Assembly: GCF_004217545.1 (NCBI RefSeq) | Contig: NZ_SHKY01000001.1 | Span: forward strand, 2,294,001-2,358,000 | Length of the DNA stretch: 64,000 bases | Direction: 5' to 3' | DNA from: Krasilnikovia cinnamomea | Lineage (GTDB): Bacteria; Actinomycetota; Actinomycetes; Mycobacteriales; Micromonosporaceae | In this document: in pieces, positions 16,996 to 28,600 of the stretch | Position numbering within the stretch: position 1 is the stretch's first letter | Layout of the letters: each line of letters begins with the position of its first letter | The notes under the pieces: model-generated | What the model saw: only the letters and a program-made list of their open reading frames with translations | Told to the model about the DNA's origin: nothing | Database searches by the model: none | Program-made: the position numbers and the translations under genes

Positions 16996-17766
16996 TTAGT
17001 GGACGGGGGTGGCGAGCCAGGGCAGCACGTGGGCGCGTACCTGGTCGGGGGCCTTGATGAGCAGGGTGTGCTTCTGGCCGTCGATGACGACGTGGCCCGA
17101 CTGCGGCAGTAGCCGCTGGGTGTGCGGGGCGAGTTCCTTCACCGCCGACTCCGCGCCGTACAGGCACAGCACGGGGCAGTCGATGGCGGCCAGCCGGGCC
17201 GGGTCGGGCAGGGCGCTGTTGGGCAGCTCCTGCCCCACGGTGGTGCCGGACAGCAGGGCCGAGGCCTCCCGGTACCGGCGGGCCAGCAGCGGGCGGCTGT
17301 GCGCCACCGCCTCGGCGTCCGCGAGGGTCTCGGCGGCGCTGGCCAGCCGCCGCGCCATCCGGCCGAACCAGGCCTCGGTCGGGGGCGCCGACTCGACCGC
17401 GACGATCCCGGCGACCCGGTCGGGGTGCCGGGCCGCGTACGCGAACGCGATGGTGCCGCCGAACGAGTTGCCGAACAGGTGGACCGGCTCGTCGACGTCC
17501 CAGTGCTCGAGCAGCCCTTCCAGGTCGTCGACGAAGTCGTCCAGCGCGTACCCGGTGGGCGGCCGGTCGCTGTGGCCGTGCCCGCGCAGGTCGTAGAGCA
17601 GCACTCGCAGGCCCTCCGCAGCCAGCGGGTGGGCGAGCGTGAGGAACCAGCTCGCCATGCTGTCCGAGGTCATGCCGTGGATCAGTACGGCGGTGCCGCG
17701 CCGCTCCCCCACCGGGGGCACCTCCTGCACGTGCATCCGGACACCGTTGACCACCACATGGCTCAT
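16996..17766 (-). CDS. Alpha/beta hydrolase (possible product-release thioesterase)
   Basis: 256 aa. It has the canonical fold signals: AVLIHGMTSDSMASW (oxyanion loop), DLRGHGHSDRP, the nucleophile elbow HLFGNSFGGT and a C-terminal LPQSGHVVIDG with the likely catalytic His. The ATG overlaps the stop of the discrete ACP gene by four bases (ATGA), so the two are translationally coupled. That coupling suggests it acts on ACP-bound acyl chains as a thioesterase, but it could be an esterase on the released product. Confidence 0.83.
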   Translation of the reverse strand: MSHVVVNGVRMHVQEVPPVGERRGTAVLIHGMTSDSMASWFLTLAHPLAAEGLRVLLYDLRGHGHSDRPPTGYALDDFVDDLEGLLEHWDVDEPVHLFGNSFGGTIAFAYAARHPDRVAGIVAVESAPPTEAWFGRMARRLASAAETLADAEAVAHSRPLLARRYREASALLSGTTVGQELPNSALPDPARLAAIDCPVLCLYGAESAVKELAPHTQRLLPQSGHVVIDGQKHTLLIKAPDQVRAHVLPWLATPVH

Positions 17767-18059
17767 GACGCGGCCGGCACCTTCTCCAGCGACTGCGCGA
17801 TGTAGTCGACGAGCTGGCCGACCGTCAGCTCACCGATCGAGGCGACGTCGAGGGACGAGACGAACAGCGCGAAGTTGACCGAGTCGCCGTACCGGGCCTG
17901 CAGGCGTCCGGCCAGCGCCACCACGTCCAGGCTCTCCATGCCCAGGTCGTCGCGGAACGTGGTGTCCATGGTGATCTCGGCGTCGGGGCCGAAGTCGCCC
18001 AGCACCGCGCGGAGCAGGGCGTCTACGTCGGCGAGAACGGCGGTCGGGTTCGAGGGCAT
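17763..18059 (-). CDS. Discrete acyl carrier protein
   Basis: 98 aa from the ATG at 18059, which has AAGGAG upstream; a GTG at 18080 is also in frame. The DDLGMESLDVVALAGRLQ motif is the phosphopantetheine site (Ser in GMESLD). It lies 30 bases after the 1521-aa synthase gene and overlaps the hydrolase gene by four bases. It may take the finished chain from the multidomain synthase and present it to the hydrolase or sulfotransferase. The multidomain partner encodes its own phosphopantetheinyl transferase, which could also modify this ACP. Confidence 0.9.
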   Translation of the reverse strand: MPSNPTAVLADVDALLRAVLGDFGPDAEITMDTTFRDDLGMESLDVVALAGRLQARYGDSVNFALFVSSLDVASIGELTVGQLVDYIAQSLEKVPAAS

Positions 18060-18089
18060 GGCGGTGCTCTCCTTGTTCACTCGGCTTGA

Positions 18090-21000
18090 TCACTGGGCGG
18101 GGGTCCACGCCACGACGTAGTGGCGCGGGGGCAGGTCGGGCGGGTTCTCGATCTCGGCGAAGGCGACGGGGAAGGTGCGGCCGTCCACGGTGACCGTGCC
18201 GTCGGCCAGCGACACCACGAAGCGGCGCGGGGCGCCGTCCAGGCCGGTGCCGAGCGCCTTGCCGACGGCCTCCTTGGCGGCCCAGACGCGGGCCACGTCC
18301 CGGTCGGTGTCGACCTGGGCGCGTTCCGCGTCGGTCAGCGCGTACCTCAGGGTGGCGTCGTCGCGGGGTGTGATCTCCACGACGTCGATGCCGACCTTTC
18401 CGCCGGGCGGTCCGGCGATCGCGACGCCGACCTCCTGGGTGTGCGCGATCGACACCACGCCGTCCACGAAGCCGCGGCCGGGCCGCAGCTCCACGTACGG
18501 CCGTCCGGACGGCTCGTTGCGTACGGTCAGCTCGATCGGGTAGACGTCGGTGTGCCCGGCGTCCCACTGCCGGAACCGCACCGCGTCCTTGGCCGCGATC
18601 CGCCCCAGCATCCACTGCTTCCGGCGCGCGCCCGGCATCCGCTCGTACTCGGCCGCGGCGTCGCCGCCGAGGATGCCGCGCGCCGCCATGCCCCGGGTGA
18701 CCAGGTCGGTCCACGCGTCGAAGACGACCGTCCAGCCCTCGGGGCGGCGCTGCGACATCGGGTACTTCTCTGGGAACCGCTCGCAGGCGCGGGCGGTCGG
18801 ATGGCTGTCGAAACGCCGGTCGGTGGCGCCGTCGATCTGCGCCCACACCCGCCCGCCGACCGAGAGCTGCGTGTCGGCGATCAGCTCGCCGTCCGTGATG
18901 GAGCGGACCCGGGCGACGCATTCGAACGCGGTGCCCGGCGCGGGTGGCGGCCCGAAGAACCGGACGTGCCGCAGCCCCACCGGCAACGCGACGGTACGGA
19001 ACGGCTGGGTGGTGATGAGCCAGTTGCCGATGAGCTGCAACGCGTTGTCCAGCAGGGCGCCCGGCGGTACCGGGGCGGTGACCTCGCCGCGCACGTGCAT
19101 GTCGCCGAGTGCGTACACCGCCGTGACGCCCTGGAACTTCGGGCCGTGGAACATGAGGCGTTCGGCGTACATCTGTTCCGCGCTGATCGTCGGCGGCCGT
19201 TCCGTGGTGGGGTCGTGGGTCCACGGCGCCTCGGGTGGCTGCGGGTACCCGGCTCCCATCTCGATGGTGGCGCGGGCGTACCCGCCGAACACCACGGTGA
19301 GCTGGTCCGGGCCGGCGCGGCGGACCGTGATGTCGACTCGTTGCGGCGGGGCCGCGATCAGCCAGCGGTTGAACTTCGCGTCGCGGACGGCGACCGCCCG
19401 CAGGCCGGGTGCGGCCTGCTCGGCGGCGTCCATCATGTGCTGGACGACCGTGGTGGCGGGCACGACGGGCCAGCGGTCCTCGACCTTGGGCCAGTCGTCG
19501 GGCTGCACGAAGAAGCAGTGGTCCCGCAGGTACGGCATCCGCTCGACGGAGACGTCGAGGGAGGTCCGCAACACCACGTCGTCGCCCGTGCCGGTCCCCG
19601 CGACCGAAGCCGTCGGCACCGCCTGGGCCGTGGCGGGAGACGCGGGCGGTGGAGCCACCGGACGCGCGGGTGCCGGGGCAGGACGAGGCGCGGGTGCCGG
19701 GGCAGGACGACGCGCGGGTGCCGTGGCGGCCGCGCTCAGCACGGTCACCGCGTCGCTCGCGGTCTCCTCCAGGAGGGCGGCGAGTTCCCGGGCCGCACTG
19801 GAGTTCCCCGCGAGGCGGTTCAGCGCCGACAGCGCGGCCTGATGCGCCTCCACCTTCGCGTCGGCCGTGGGTGCGCCCGGCTGGACAGGCGCGGATGCGG
19901 CCCGCTGGACCGGCGCGAATGCGGCCGGTCGAGCTAGCGCGGGCCGAGAACCGTGCGCCGTGACGCCGAGCAGGTCGGCCGCGCCCTCGCCGAGCTTGAC
20001 CAGCGTCCCGCCCAGATCCAGCCGGACCGCCGGGCCGCGCGCCTGCACCGGACCGGCCACCCGATGCTCCGGGACCGGACGCACCGCCGCCGGGGCCGGG
20101 TCGAGGACCCGCAGGTCCGGCGCGCCGCCGTCCACCCACAGGGCGGTGGCGACCCGCCGCAGCTGATCCAGGCCGCTGCGCCGCGACACGTTGACCGGCA
20201 TGGCCAGGTGGTCCCGGTCGCGCAGGTTGTCGTCGATGAGCGTGGCCAACTGCCCGGCCCCCACCTGCAGGAAGACGCGGATTCCGGCGTCGTACATGGC
20301 GTTGACGGTCTGCCGGAACCGGACCGGCTCGATCATGTGCCGGATGAACAGCTGGTTGACCTCGTCCGGGTCGCTGGGGAACGGCGCGGCCAGCGTGCCC
20401 GACCACACCGGCACGTCGGTGGGATGCACCTCCCACCGGCCCATGGCCGCACCGATGGCCTGCAGTCCCTCCGCGAACACCGGGGTGTGGAACGCCGACC
20501 GGAACGGCAGCAGCTGACACAGGATGTTGCGGGCGCGCAGGTCGTCGACGAGCCGCTGCACCTGCTCGCGCGGGCCGTTGACCACGCACTGGGCGGGCGC
20601 GTTGTCGTGCGTGAACAGCACCCCCGGGTACGCGTTCAGCAGCGGCAGCACGGTCTCGGCGCTGGCGCTGATCGCGGCGAACGCGTACCCGGACACCTCG
20701 ACCGTGTCCGCGTCGAACAGGTGCAGGAACGCGTCGACTCCCTGCGTACTCATCTGGCCGGTGACCGCGGCCGCGGTCCACTCGCCGATGCTGTGCCCGG
20801 CGACCGCGTCGGGCCGTACGTTCATCCGCCGCAACGCGGCGTCCAGCAGCGTGCCGACCTCGACCAGCCCGGTGCCGTGCTGCCCGAGGTCGTCCGCGCT
20901 GAACTCCCGGTACGGCAGTCCGAAGTGGGCGGCCACGTCCCCGACCCGGGGCGCGAACTCGGCCTCGACCCCGGGATAGACGAAGGCCAGCTGGCCGCCG

Positions 21001-22655
21001 CCGGGCCCGAGCAGGGGGCGCGGGGTGAACCAGATGTCGCGGCCGCCGCGCCACGGCTCGCCCCGGGCGACCATCCGGCGGGCGGCGGCCAGCCGCTGGT
21101 CGGTGGGGTCGACGATGCCGATGCGGACCGGGCCGCCGTCGAGGGTCCCGGCCTGTTCCAGGCCGCGCACCACCGCGTCCGGTGCGGCCAGCAGCTCGCC
21201 CAGCGCGGCCGGGGTGTGCGCCGCGAGCCACATCACCTTGTCGGGTTCGGTGACCTCGACCGGCACCGGGCCCGCGTGCTGCTCGATGATCACGTGGGCG
21301 TTGATGCCGCCGAAGCCGAACGCGTTCACCCCGGCGCGGCGCGGGCCGCTGCCCTGCCACGGGCGGGCGGCGCCGATCGGCTGGAACCTGGTCCGGGCCA
21401 TCTCGGCGCGCGGGTTGTCGCAGTGCAGCGTGGGCGGCAGCACCCCGTGGTGCACCGCGAGGACAGCCTTGATCAGACCGGCGATGCCCGCGGCGGGCAT
21501 GGCGTGGCCGATCATCGACTTCACCGAGCCGATGACCGGCCGCTCGCCGCCGGTGTGCGGGCCGAACACCTCGGCGACCGTGGCCAGCTCGGCCGCGTCG
21601 CCGGTGGGTGTGGCGGTGCCGTGCGCCTCCAGCAGGCCCAGCGCGTCCGGTGCGGTCGGGTCCAGCCCGGCCGCCTCCCACGCGCGGCGGATCGCCAGCG
21701 CCTGCCCCGCGCTGGCCGGGTTGAACATGCTGGCCGACCGGCCGTCGCTGCTGGTGCCGCTGCCGCGGATCACCGCGTAGACGCGGTCGCCGTCGCGCTC
21801 GGCGTCGGCGAGGCGCTTGAGCACGACCATCCCCGTGCCCTCACCGATCAGTACGCCGTCCGCGTCCGCGTCGAACGGCCGGATGTCGCCCTTGCGGCTC
21901 AACGCCTGGAGCTGGTTGAACACCGACCAGAAGCTGATGTCGTGTACGTGGTGGGTGCCGCCGGCCAGCACCGCGTCGAGCCGCCCGGCGGCCAGCTCGG
22001 TCATCCCCTGGTCGACGGCCAGCAGCGACGACGCGCACGCCGCGTCGATGGTGTACGCGGGCCCGCGCAGGTTGAGCCGGTTCGCCACCCGGGACGCGGC
22101 GAGGTTCGGCACCAGGCCGATCGTGCCCTCCGGCTGGTGCTTGCCGAGCCGCTCGTCGAACCGGGCCCGGACCAGGTCGAGACGTTCCTCGTCGAGGTCC
22201 GGGATCAGCTCCCGCAGGATGCCGATGACCTGGCTGGACATGCGGACGCGTTGGGCGTACCGGGCGGCGGCGGGGCTGAGGATGCCGCCGCGACCGAGGA
22301 TGACCCCGACCCGGTCGGCGTCCGGCATCCGGTCCGGGCCGCCCGCGTCGGCGACCGCCGCGGCCGCCACGTCCAGCGTGATGAGCTGGTCCGGTTCGAT
22401 GTCGCCCACGGAGTTCGGCATGATGCCGAACTTCAGCGGCTCGAACACGGCCTGCTCGTCGAGGAACCCGCCGCGCTTGCAGTACAGCCGGTCCGGGCGG
22501 TCGGCGTGGGCGGGGTCGTAGAACAGCGCGTCGAAGCGGTCCGGCGGGACGTCCGTGATCTGGTCCTTGCCGGCGATCAGGTTCTGCCAGTACTGGTCCA
22601 GGTCGGCGGCGCCGGGGAACAGCGCCGCCATCCCGACGATCGCGATGGGCTGCAT
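18090..22655 (-). CDS. Iterative type I synthase subunit: KS-AT-DH-PPTase
   Basis: 1521 aa. Domains in order: ketosynthase (1-~430) with Cys in DAACASSLLAVD and both His motifs (EAHGTATPTGD, KSMIGHAMPAAG); acyltransferase (~555-830) with Ser in VAGHSIGEW and His in SAFHTPVF; an Ala/Pro-rich linker (~880-1020); a double-hotdog dehydratase (~1040-1330) with His in YLRDHCFF and Asp in LLDNALQLIGNW; and a C-terminal Sfp/AcpS-like phosphopantetheinyl transferase (~1400-1521) with SIAHTQEVG, VGIDVVEI and VWAAKEAVGKAL. It carries no ACP itself and must work with the 2400-aa partner, whose stop lies five bases upstream. This layout resembles PUFA/heterocyst-glycolipid-type synthases. All catalytic residues I could check are intact. 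Confidence 0.9.
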   Translation of the reverse strand: MQPIAIVGMAALFPGAADLDQYWQNLIAGKDQITDVPPDRFDALFYDPAHADRPDRLYCKRGGFLDEQAVFEPLKFGIMPNSVGDIEPDQLITLDVAAAAVADAGGPDRMPDADRVGVILGRGGILSPAAARYAQRVRMSSQVIGILRELIPDLDEERLDLVRARFDERLGKHQPEGTIGLVPNLAASRVANRLNLRGPAYTIDAACASSLLAVDQGMTELAAGRLDAVLAGGTHHVHDISFWSVFNQLQALSRKGDIRPFDADADGVLIGEGTGMVVLKRLADAERDGDRVYAVIRGSGTSSDGRSASMFNPASAGQALAIRRAWEAAGLDPTAPDALGLLEAHGTATPTGDAAELATVAEVFGPHTGGERPVIGSVKSMIGHAMPAAGIAGLIKAVLAVHHGVLPPTLHCDNPRAEMARTRFQPIGAARPWQGSGPRRAGVNAFGFGGINAHVIIEQHAGPVPVEVTEPDKVMWLAAHTPAALGELLAAPDAVVRGLEQAGTLDGGPVRIGIVDPTDQRLAAARRMVARGEPWRGGRDIWFTPRPLLGPGGGQLAFVYPGVEAEFAPRVGDVAAHFGLPYREFSADDLGQHGTGLVEVGTLLDAALRRMNVRPDAVAGHSIGEWTAAAVTGQMSTQGVDAFLHLFDADTVEVSGYAFAAISASAETVLPLLNAYPGVLFTHDNAPAQCVVNGPREQVQRLVDDLRARNILCQLLPFRSAFHTPVFAEGLQAIGAAMGRWEVHPTDVPVWSGTLAAPFPSDPDEVNQLFIRHMIEPVRFRQTVNAMYDAGIRVFLQVGAGQLATLIDDNLRDRDHLAMPVNVSRRSGLDQLRRVATALWVDGGAPDLRVLDPAPAAVRPVPEHRVAGPVQARGPAVRLDLGGTLVKLGEGAADLLGVTAHGSRPALARPAAFAPVQRAASAPVQPGAPTADAKVEAHQAALSALNRLAGNSSAARELAALLEETASDAVTVLSAAATAPARRPAPAPAPRPAPAPARPVAPPPASPATAQAVPTASVAGTGTGDDVVLRTSLDVSVERMPYLRDHCFFVQPDDWPKVEDRWPVVPATTVVQHMMDAAEQAAPGLRAVAVRDAKFNRWLIAAPPQRVDITVRRAGPDQLTVVFGGYARATIEMGAGYPQPPEAPWTHDPTTERPPTISAEQMYAERLMFHGPKFQGVTAVYALGDMHVRGEVTAPVPPGALLDNALQLIGNWLITTQPFRTVALPVGLRHVRFFGPPPAPGTAFECVARVRSITDGELIADTQLSVGGRVWAQIDGATDRRFDSHPTARACERFPEKYPMSQRRPEGWTVVFDAWTDLVTRGMAARGILGGDAAAEYERMPGARRKQWMLGRIAAKDAVRFRQWDAGHTDVYPIELTVRNEPSGRPYVELRPGRGFVDGVVSIAHTQEVGVAIAGPPGGKVGIDVVEITPRDDATLRYALTDAERAQVDTDRDVARVWAAKEAVGKALGTGLDGAPRRFVVSLADGTVTVDGRTFPVAFAEIENPPDLPPRHYVVAWTPAQ

Positions 22656-22660
22656 GCGGT

Positions 22661-25600
22661 CTACCAGCCCGAGGCGGTGTAGACGACCGAGGTGGTGCCG
22701 GGATCACCCCACGCCAGTTCGCGCAGCAGGCTCAGCGCCCCCTCCTCGGGGTCGATGAGGCCGATGCCCCGGCGGGCGTACTCGGCGGTGAGCTCGGGCG
22801 ACACCATGCCCGCGTGCAGCCCGACCGGCGCCCACGGTCCCCAGTGCACGGTCAGCGCGCGGTGCCCGGTCTCGGCGGACCAGCGGGCGCCCATGGTGTC
22901 CAGGGCGTCGTTGGCCGCCGCGTAGTCGCTCTGCCCCCGGTTGCCGTACGCGGCCGCGATGCTGCCGAACAGCACCACGAACCGGGGCTCGGCGCCGCAC
23001 CCGGCGAGCGCGTCCAGCACGGACTGCGCCCCGTCGACCTTCGTACGGAAGACCCGGGCGAAGGATTCGGGATCCTTGTCGGCGATCAGCTTGTCTTCGA
23101 TGATCCCGGCGGCGTAGACGAGCCCGTCGATGCGCCCGTACTCGTCGTGGATCCGTTTGATCAGCCGGTGCGTGGCCTCGTCGTCGCGGACGTCGAGCGA
23201 GTGGTAGCGGACATCCGCGCCGAGTTCGCTCAGCTCGGCGACGGTCGCGGCGACCTCGCGGGCGGCGAGGATGCCCGACGCGGTCCGGTCGATGTCGGCG
23301 GGCGAACGCATGCCGCGCCGGGCCAGGGTGGCGCGCAGCGCGGCCTTGTCGGTGGCCGCGGCCAGCTCCGGGTCCTCGTCGGTCTGCGGCAGCGGGGTGC
23401 GCCCGACCAGCTCGATCCGGCACCGCGCCCCGCCCGCGAGGGTCCGGGCGAACCACGGGGTGATGCCGCGCGCACCGCCGATGAGCACGACCACCGAGTC
23501 GGCGTCGAGCCCGATCGCCTGCGCCTCGGCGACCCCCTCCCCGGCGGGTCCGGCGCCCCCGTCCGCGAGCACGCCCAGCCCGGTGGGCACGAGCTGCTCC
23601 GCCTGGCGGCCCTGCGCGCGCCGGTACACGACCGGGGCAGGTGTGGTGTCGCGCAGCTCCTCGACGAGCCCCTCGGCCACGTCGTCGGCGGTAGCGTCGG
23701 CGGGCACCCGCACGTAGCGGGCGACCACCTCCGGGTATTCGCGGGCGAGGGTGCGGAACAGCCCGGGCAGGCCGTCGGTGCGCGGGCCGTCCGGCTCGGG
23801 ACCGGCCGCGATCAGCCAGCGCGGCCCAGTCCGGGACGCCGAGGCGGTGAGCGCCGCGACGGCCCGCTTGACGAAGCCGAACGCGTCCGGCAGCAGCGGG
23901 CCGGTGCCGTCGGTGAGCCCGTCGAGCAGGACGATGCCGTCCATCCCGCTCGGGTCGGCGTCCATGCCGGCGGACACGCCGGTGGCGCCGCCCTCGGCGA
24001 GCCGTCCGGCCAGGGCCGCCCCGGCGGCCGCACCGCCGGTGATGAGGAAGCGGGCGCCGTCGAGGTCGGCGGCGGCACCGGCCACGGGGGCGGGTTCCAC
24101 GACGCCGATGAGGCGCTGCGGCGCGATGCCCGGATTGGCCGCCGGGATCGCCAGCGCCGCCGGGATCGCCGCTTTGATCGACGCCGCCGGGATCGTGGGC
24201 GCGGCCGGGGCGGCCGCCGGAAACTCGGGGGAAGCCACGGCGGCGGTCAGGGCCGCTACCGGTTCGGGCGCGCCGTTGATGCGGGTGTCCAGCCAGGACA
24301 CCATCGCCCGCACCGTACGGGCCTTGACCAGGTCCTCCAGCTCCGACTCGTCACCCTCCACCGACAGACCCAGCCGGTTCGCCACCTCCCCGGCCACCTC
24401 CGCCCGCTTGATCGAGTCGACGCTCAGATCCGCCTCCAGATCCAGATCAAGCTCGATCAGCTCCTCCGGATACCCCGTCCGCTCACTGATCACCGTCAAC
24501 ACCGCACCCTGCACATCCAGCACCGGCGCGGCGACGGTCGCGACGATCGGCGCGGTGGGAGCGGGCCCGGCCGCGAGCGGCGCCACGACGTTGATGCGGG
24601 TGTCCAACCAGGACACCATCGCCCGCACCGTACGGGCCTTGACCAGGTCCTCCAGCTCCGACTCGTCACCCTCCACCGACAGACCCAGCCGGTTCGCCAC
24701 CTCCCCGGCCACCTCCGCCCGCTTGATCGAGTCGACGCTCAGATCCGCCTCCAGATCCAGATCAAGCTCGATCAGCTCCTCCGGATACCCCGTCCGCTCA
24801 CTGATCACCGTCAACACCGCACCCTGCACATCCAGCGCGGGAGCCGCCGGGGCCAGCACGGCCACCTGAGCGGCGGGCGCGGCCACGACATCCGGCAGTT
24901 CGGGGTGGGCCGGGATCACCATGGGTGCCAGCGACGTAACCGGCGCGGCCTCCACCGGGACCACGGTCGCGTCGGGCTGCCACACCAGCCGCCCGCCGGA
25001 GCCGTCCCCCAGGAACGCCAGCAGCACGTCACGCTGGCTCGCGATCAGGTCACGGCTGGTACGCAGGAACTCGCTGACGAGCTCGCCCCTGGAGTCGCGG
25101 CCGACCTCGGCCCCGCCCGCTGCGGTCATGCTGAACTCCTCGATTCGTCGAGCGGGGGTCATGCCACCGGGCAGACAGTCCCCGTTGCGGTCGCGGACCA
25201 CCTGACCGTCGACGGTCCAGATGGGTCGGTTGTCGGAGGTGGTAGGCGCGACGGTTGTCACGTCCCGCCCGGCGTACAGCCACCCGGTCTGCACGGGCAC
25301 CCCGGCGCAGGCCAGCTCGGCGACCGCGGTGAGCAGGGCGGGCAGGCCCTGGCCGGGGCGGCCGTCGACCGCGACGACCCGGTGGGGCCGGTGGCCGAGG
25401 ATGTCGGCGACGAGCCGGCCGAGCACCTGCCCGGGGCCCGCCTCCACGAAGATCCGGGCGCCCGCGGCGTACATGGCCTCGATCTGCTCCACGAACCGGA
25501 CCGGCGCGCCGATCTGCGCGGCCAGTCCGTCCCGGACCGCCCCGGCGTCGGCCGGGTACGGCTCGGCGCTGCGGTTCGACCAGACGGGCAGCGTGGGCGC

Positions 25601-28600
25601 GGTGACCCGGCGGCCCGCCAGCACCGCGGCGAAGGTGTCCGCGCCACCGGCCACCACGGGGCTGTGGAACGCGCACGCGACCGGGATGGCGCGGGCCCGC
25701 AGCCCGGCCGCCGTAAAGGCGGTGGTGGCCCGGCCCACGGCCTCGGTGGGGCCGGAGACGACCACCTGGTTCGGGCCGTTGTGGTTGGCCAGCACCACCT
25801 CGCCGGTGAGTCCGGCCGCGTCCAACGCGGCGGTGACCTGCTCGGCCGTGCCGCCGACCGCGGCCATCGTGCCGGGGTCGTCACCGGCCGCGCCGAGGAT
25901 GGCGGCGGCCCGTTCCCGGCTGAGCTCCAGCAGGGTGGCCGGGTCGAACGCGCCCGCCGTGCACAGCGCGACCAGTTCGCCGTAACTGTGCCCGCCCGCC
26001 ATGTCGGGGCGCACGCCGAGGCGGCGCAGCACGTGGTCGGCGGCCAGCCCGCCGATGCCGAGCACCGGCTGCGCCACCCGGGTGTCCCGGACCAGATCCG
26101 CCTGGGCCTGCTCGGTCGCCTCGTCGAACGCCGTCGGCGGGAACAGCAGGTCGGCGTACTCGCGGCCGAGCTGCAGATACTGCCGCAGCTCGGGGAACGC
26201 GACGAACAGGTCGGCCAGGGCGCCCGGCCGCTGGCTGCCCTGACCGGGGAAGAGGAACGCGACCTTACCCGGCCCGTCGGCCTCGGGCGGCTGGTGCAGT
26301 CCCGTACGCGGGTCGTGCTCGCCCTGCAGCGCCCGGCGCAGCAGGTCCGCGAGGTCGGCGGTGTCGGAGGCGACGATCGCGATGCGCACCGCGCCGGTGC
26401 GCGGGTCGGACTCGCGCGCGGCCCCGGCGGCGAGATCACGCAGCCGCGCGTCCGGCGCCGCACCGAGCCGGTCCAGCAGCTTCTGTACGCCGCGCCGCGC
26501 GGCCGGCCGGTCCGTGCCGCGGAACAGGAACAGCTCGGCGGGCCACTCGTCGCGGCCGTGCCGGGGATCCGCGGTGGGCGCGTGCGCCGACAGCACCACG
26601 TGGAAGTTGGTCCCCCCGAAGCCGAACGCGCTGACCCCGGCGAGCCGCTCGGCGGCCGGGGCGGCCCACGGCCGGGCCTCGGTATGGAACGCGAACGGGC
26701 TGTTGTCGGGGCTCCACGCCGGGTTGGGCCGGGTCAGGTTGATGGTCGGCGGCTTGACCCCGGTGTGCAGCGCCAGCGCCGCCTTGATCACCCCGGCCAT
26801 CCCGGCGGCGCACTTGGTGTGCCCGATCTGGGACTTCACCGAGCCGAGCACCGCCCCGCCGGGCCGGGCACCGGATTCGGTGAACAGCCGGGTCAGCGTC
26901 TCCAGTTCGGTACGGTCGCCGACCACGGTGCCGGTGCCGTGCGCCTCGACGAGCCCGATCCGGTCCGGGGTGACCCCGGCCGACGCGTACGCCCGGTCCA
27001 GCGCTCGCCGCTGCCCCTCCGCGCGCGGCGCGGTGAGCCCGAGGGCCCGGCCGTCGCTGGCCCCGCCGAGGCCCTTGACGACCGCGTAGATCCGGTCCCC
27101 GTCGCGTTCGGCGTCGGCCAGCCGCTTGAGCACGACCGCGGCGACCCCTTCGCCCAGGGCGATGCCGTCGCCGGTGCTGTCGAAGGTGCGGCAGCGCCCG
27201 GTCGGCGACAGCGCGTGCGCCGAGGTGAACATCAGGTAGTCGTTGACGCCGTTGTGCAGGTCGGCGCCGCCGCAGATCATCAGGTCGCTGTGGCCCGAGG
27301 TCAGTTCCTTGCAGGCGGCGTCCATGGCGGCCAGCGACGAGGCGCAGGCCGCGTCGACGGTGTAGTTGGGGCCGCCCAGGTCGAGCCGGTTGGCGACCCG
27401 CCCGGCGATGACGTTGGCCAGCACCCCGGGGAAGGTGTCCTCGGTGACCGTGGGCAGCAGCCCCTCCATCTGCTCCGGCACGTCGCCGAGGTAGCCGGGC
27501 AGCAGGGTGCGCAGCGTCTGGGTCTGGCTCATGTCGCTGCCCGCCTCGGCCCCGAACACCACCCCGGTCCGCGAGTGGTCCGCCCCCGAGTCGTACGCGT
27601 ACCCCGCGTCGACCAGGGCCCGGTGGGAGATCTCCAGGGCCAGGAGCTGGGTGGGGTCGATGCTGGCCAGGGCGGCCGGGGGGATGCCGTACCTGATCGC
27701 GTCGAACGGCACCGGGTCGATGAACCCGCCCCACTTGCTCACCGTGATCCGCCCGGCCTGGCCGGGGCCCACCTCGGGGGCGTAGTAGATCTCCGGGTCC
27801 CACCGGTCGGGGCTGACCTCGCGGACGACGTCCTTGCCGCCGAGCACGGTGTTCCAGAAGGCGGGCAGGTCCGGTGAGCCGGGGAAGACGCACGCCATGC
27901 CGACGATCGCGATGTCCAGCGGCGCGGCGGCGGCCGCCTCGGCGTCCGCGTCGAGCCCCAGGTCGGCGCGGGCAGCGGCGACCCGTCCGGCGTGCAGCGC
28001 GGTTGCGCCGGTGGTGACCTGGGCGTGCAGGTCGGCGACCGTGGTGGTGGCGTGCCGCAGCACGGCGACCTGCCCGGCCATGAACAGCCCCTCGGCGGCC
28101 TGGGTGGCGTCGTCCACGTGGGCGAGCGTGTCGCCGTCGCGGCGCAGGCCCTTGCTGGCGATCCGCAGCCGGCCGACGTTGAGCAGTTCGAGCTGTTCCC
28201 AGATGACGCGGTTCTCCACACCCGCGCCGGAAAGCTCGTCGCGCAGGTGGTGGAAGTCGTCCACGAACCCGGACGGCAGGCAGCGGGTGGCGTGCCCGGG
28301 CGCGGTCTCCAGCAGCGCCGTGCCGGTGGCCTCGACGGCCTCCTGCTGGAACAGCGGCTGGATCGCCCCGTGCGTGACGGCCTCGGCGGTGAACAGGTAG
28401 GCCGTACCCATCAGCACGCCCACCTGGGCGCCGCGGCGGGTCAGCGGCCCGGCCAGGGCGGCGACCATGGCGGCGGAGCGCTCGTCGTGGATCCCCCCGG
28501 CGAAGAAGATCTGCAGCTCGGCGGCGGTCCCGGCGGGCTGGTCGGCGAGGAAGTCGGTCAGCACGGCGAGCTGGGCCTCCCACAGCGGGAAGCTGGCCCG

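Noticed and set aside
18120..27877. Very long open frames on the plus strand opposite the two synthase genes (for example 22814-27877 and 19953-22682)
   Set aside because: They are frame shadows produced by extreme third-position GC. Their predicted proteins are His/Arg/Gly/Val-rich low-complexity text with no motifs, and the opposite strand has intact catalytic domains.
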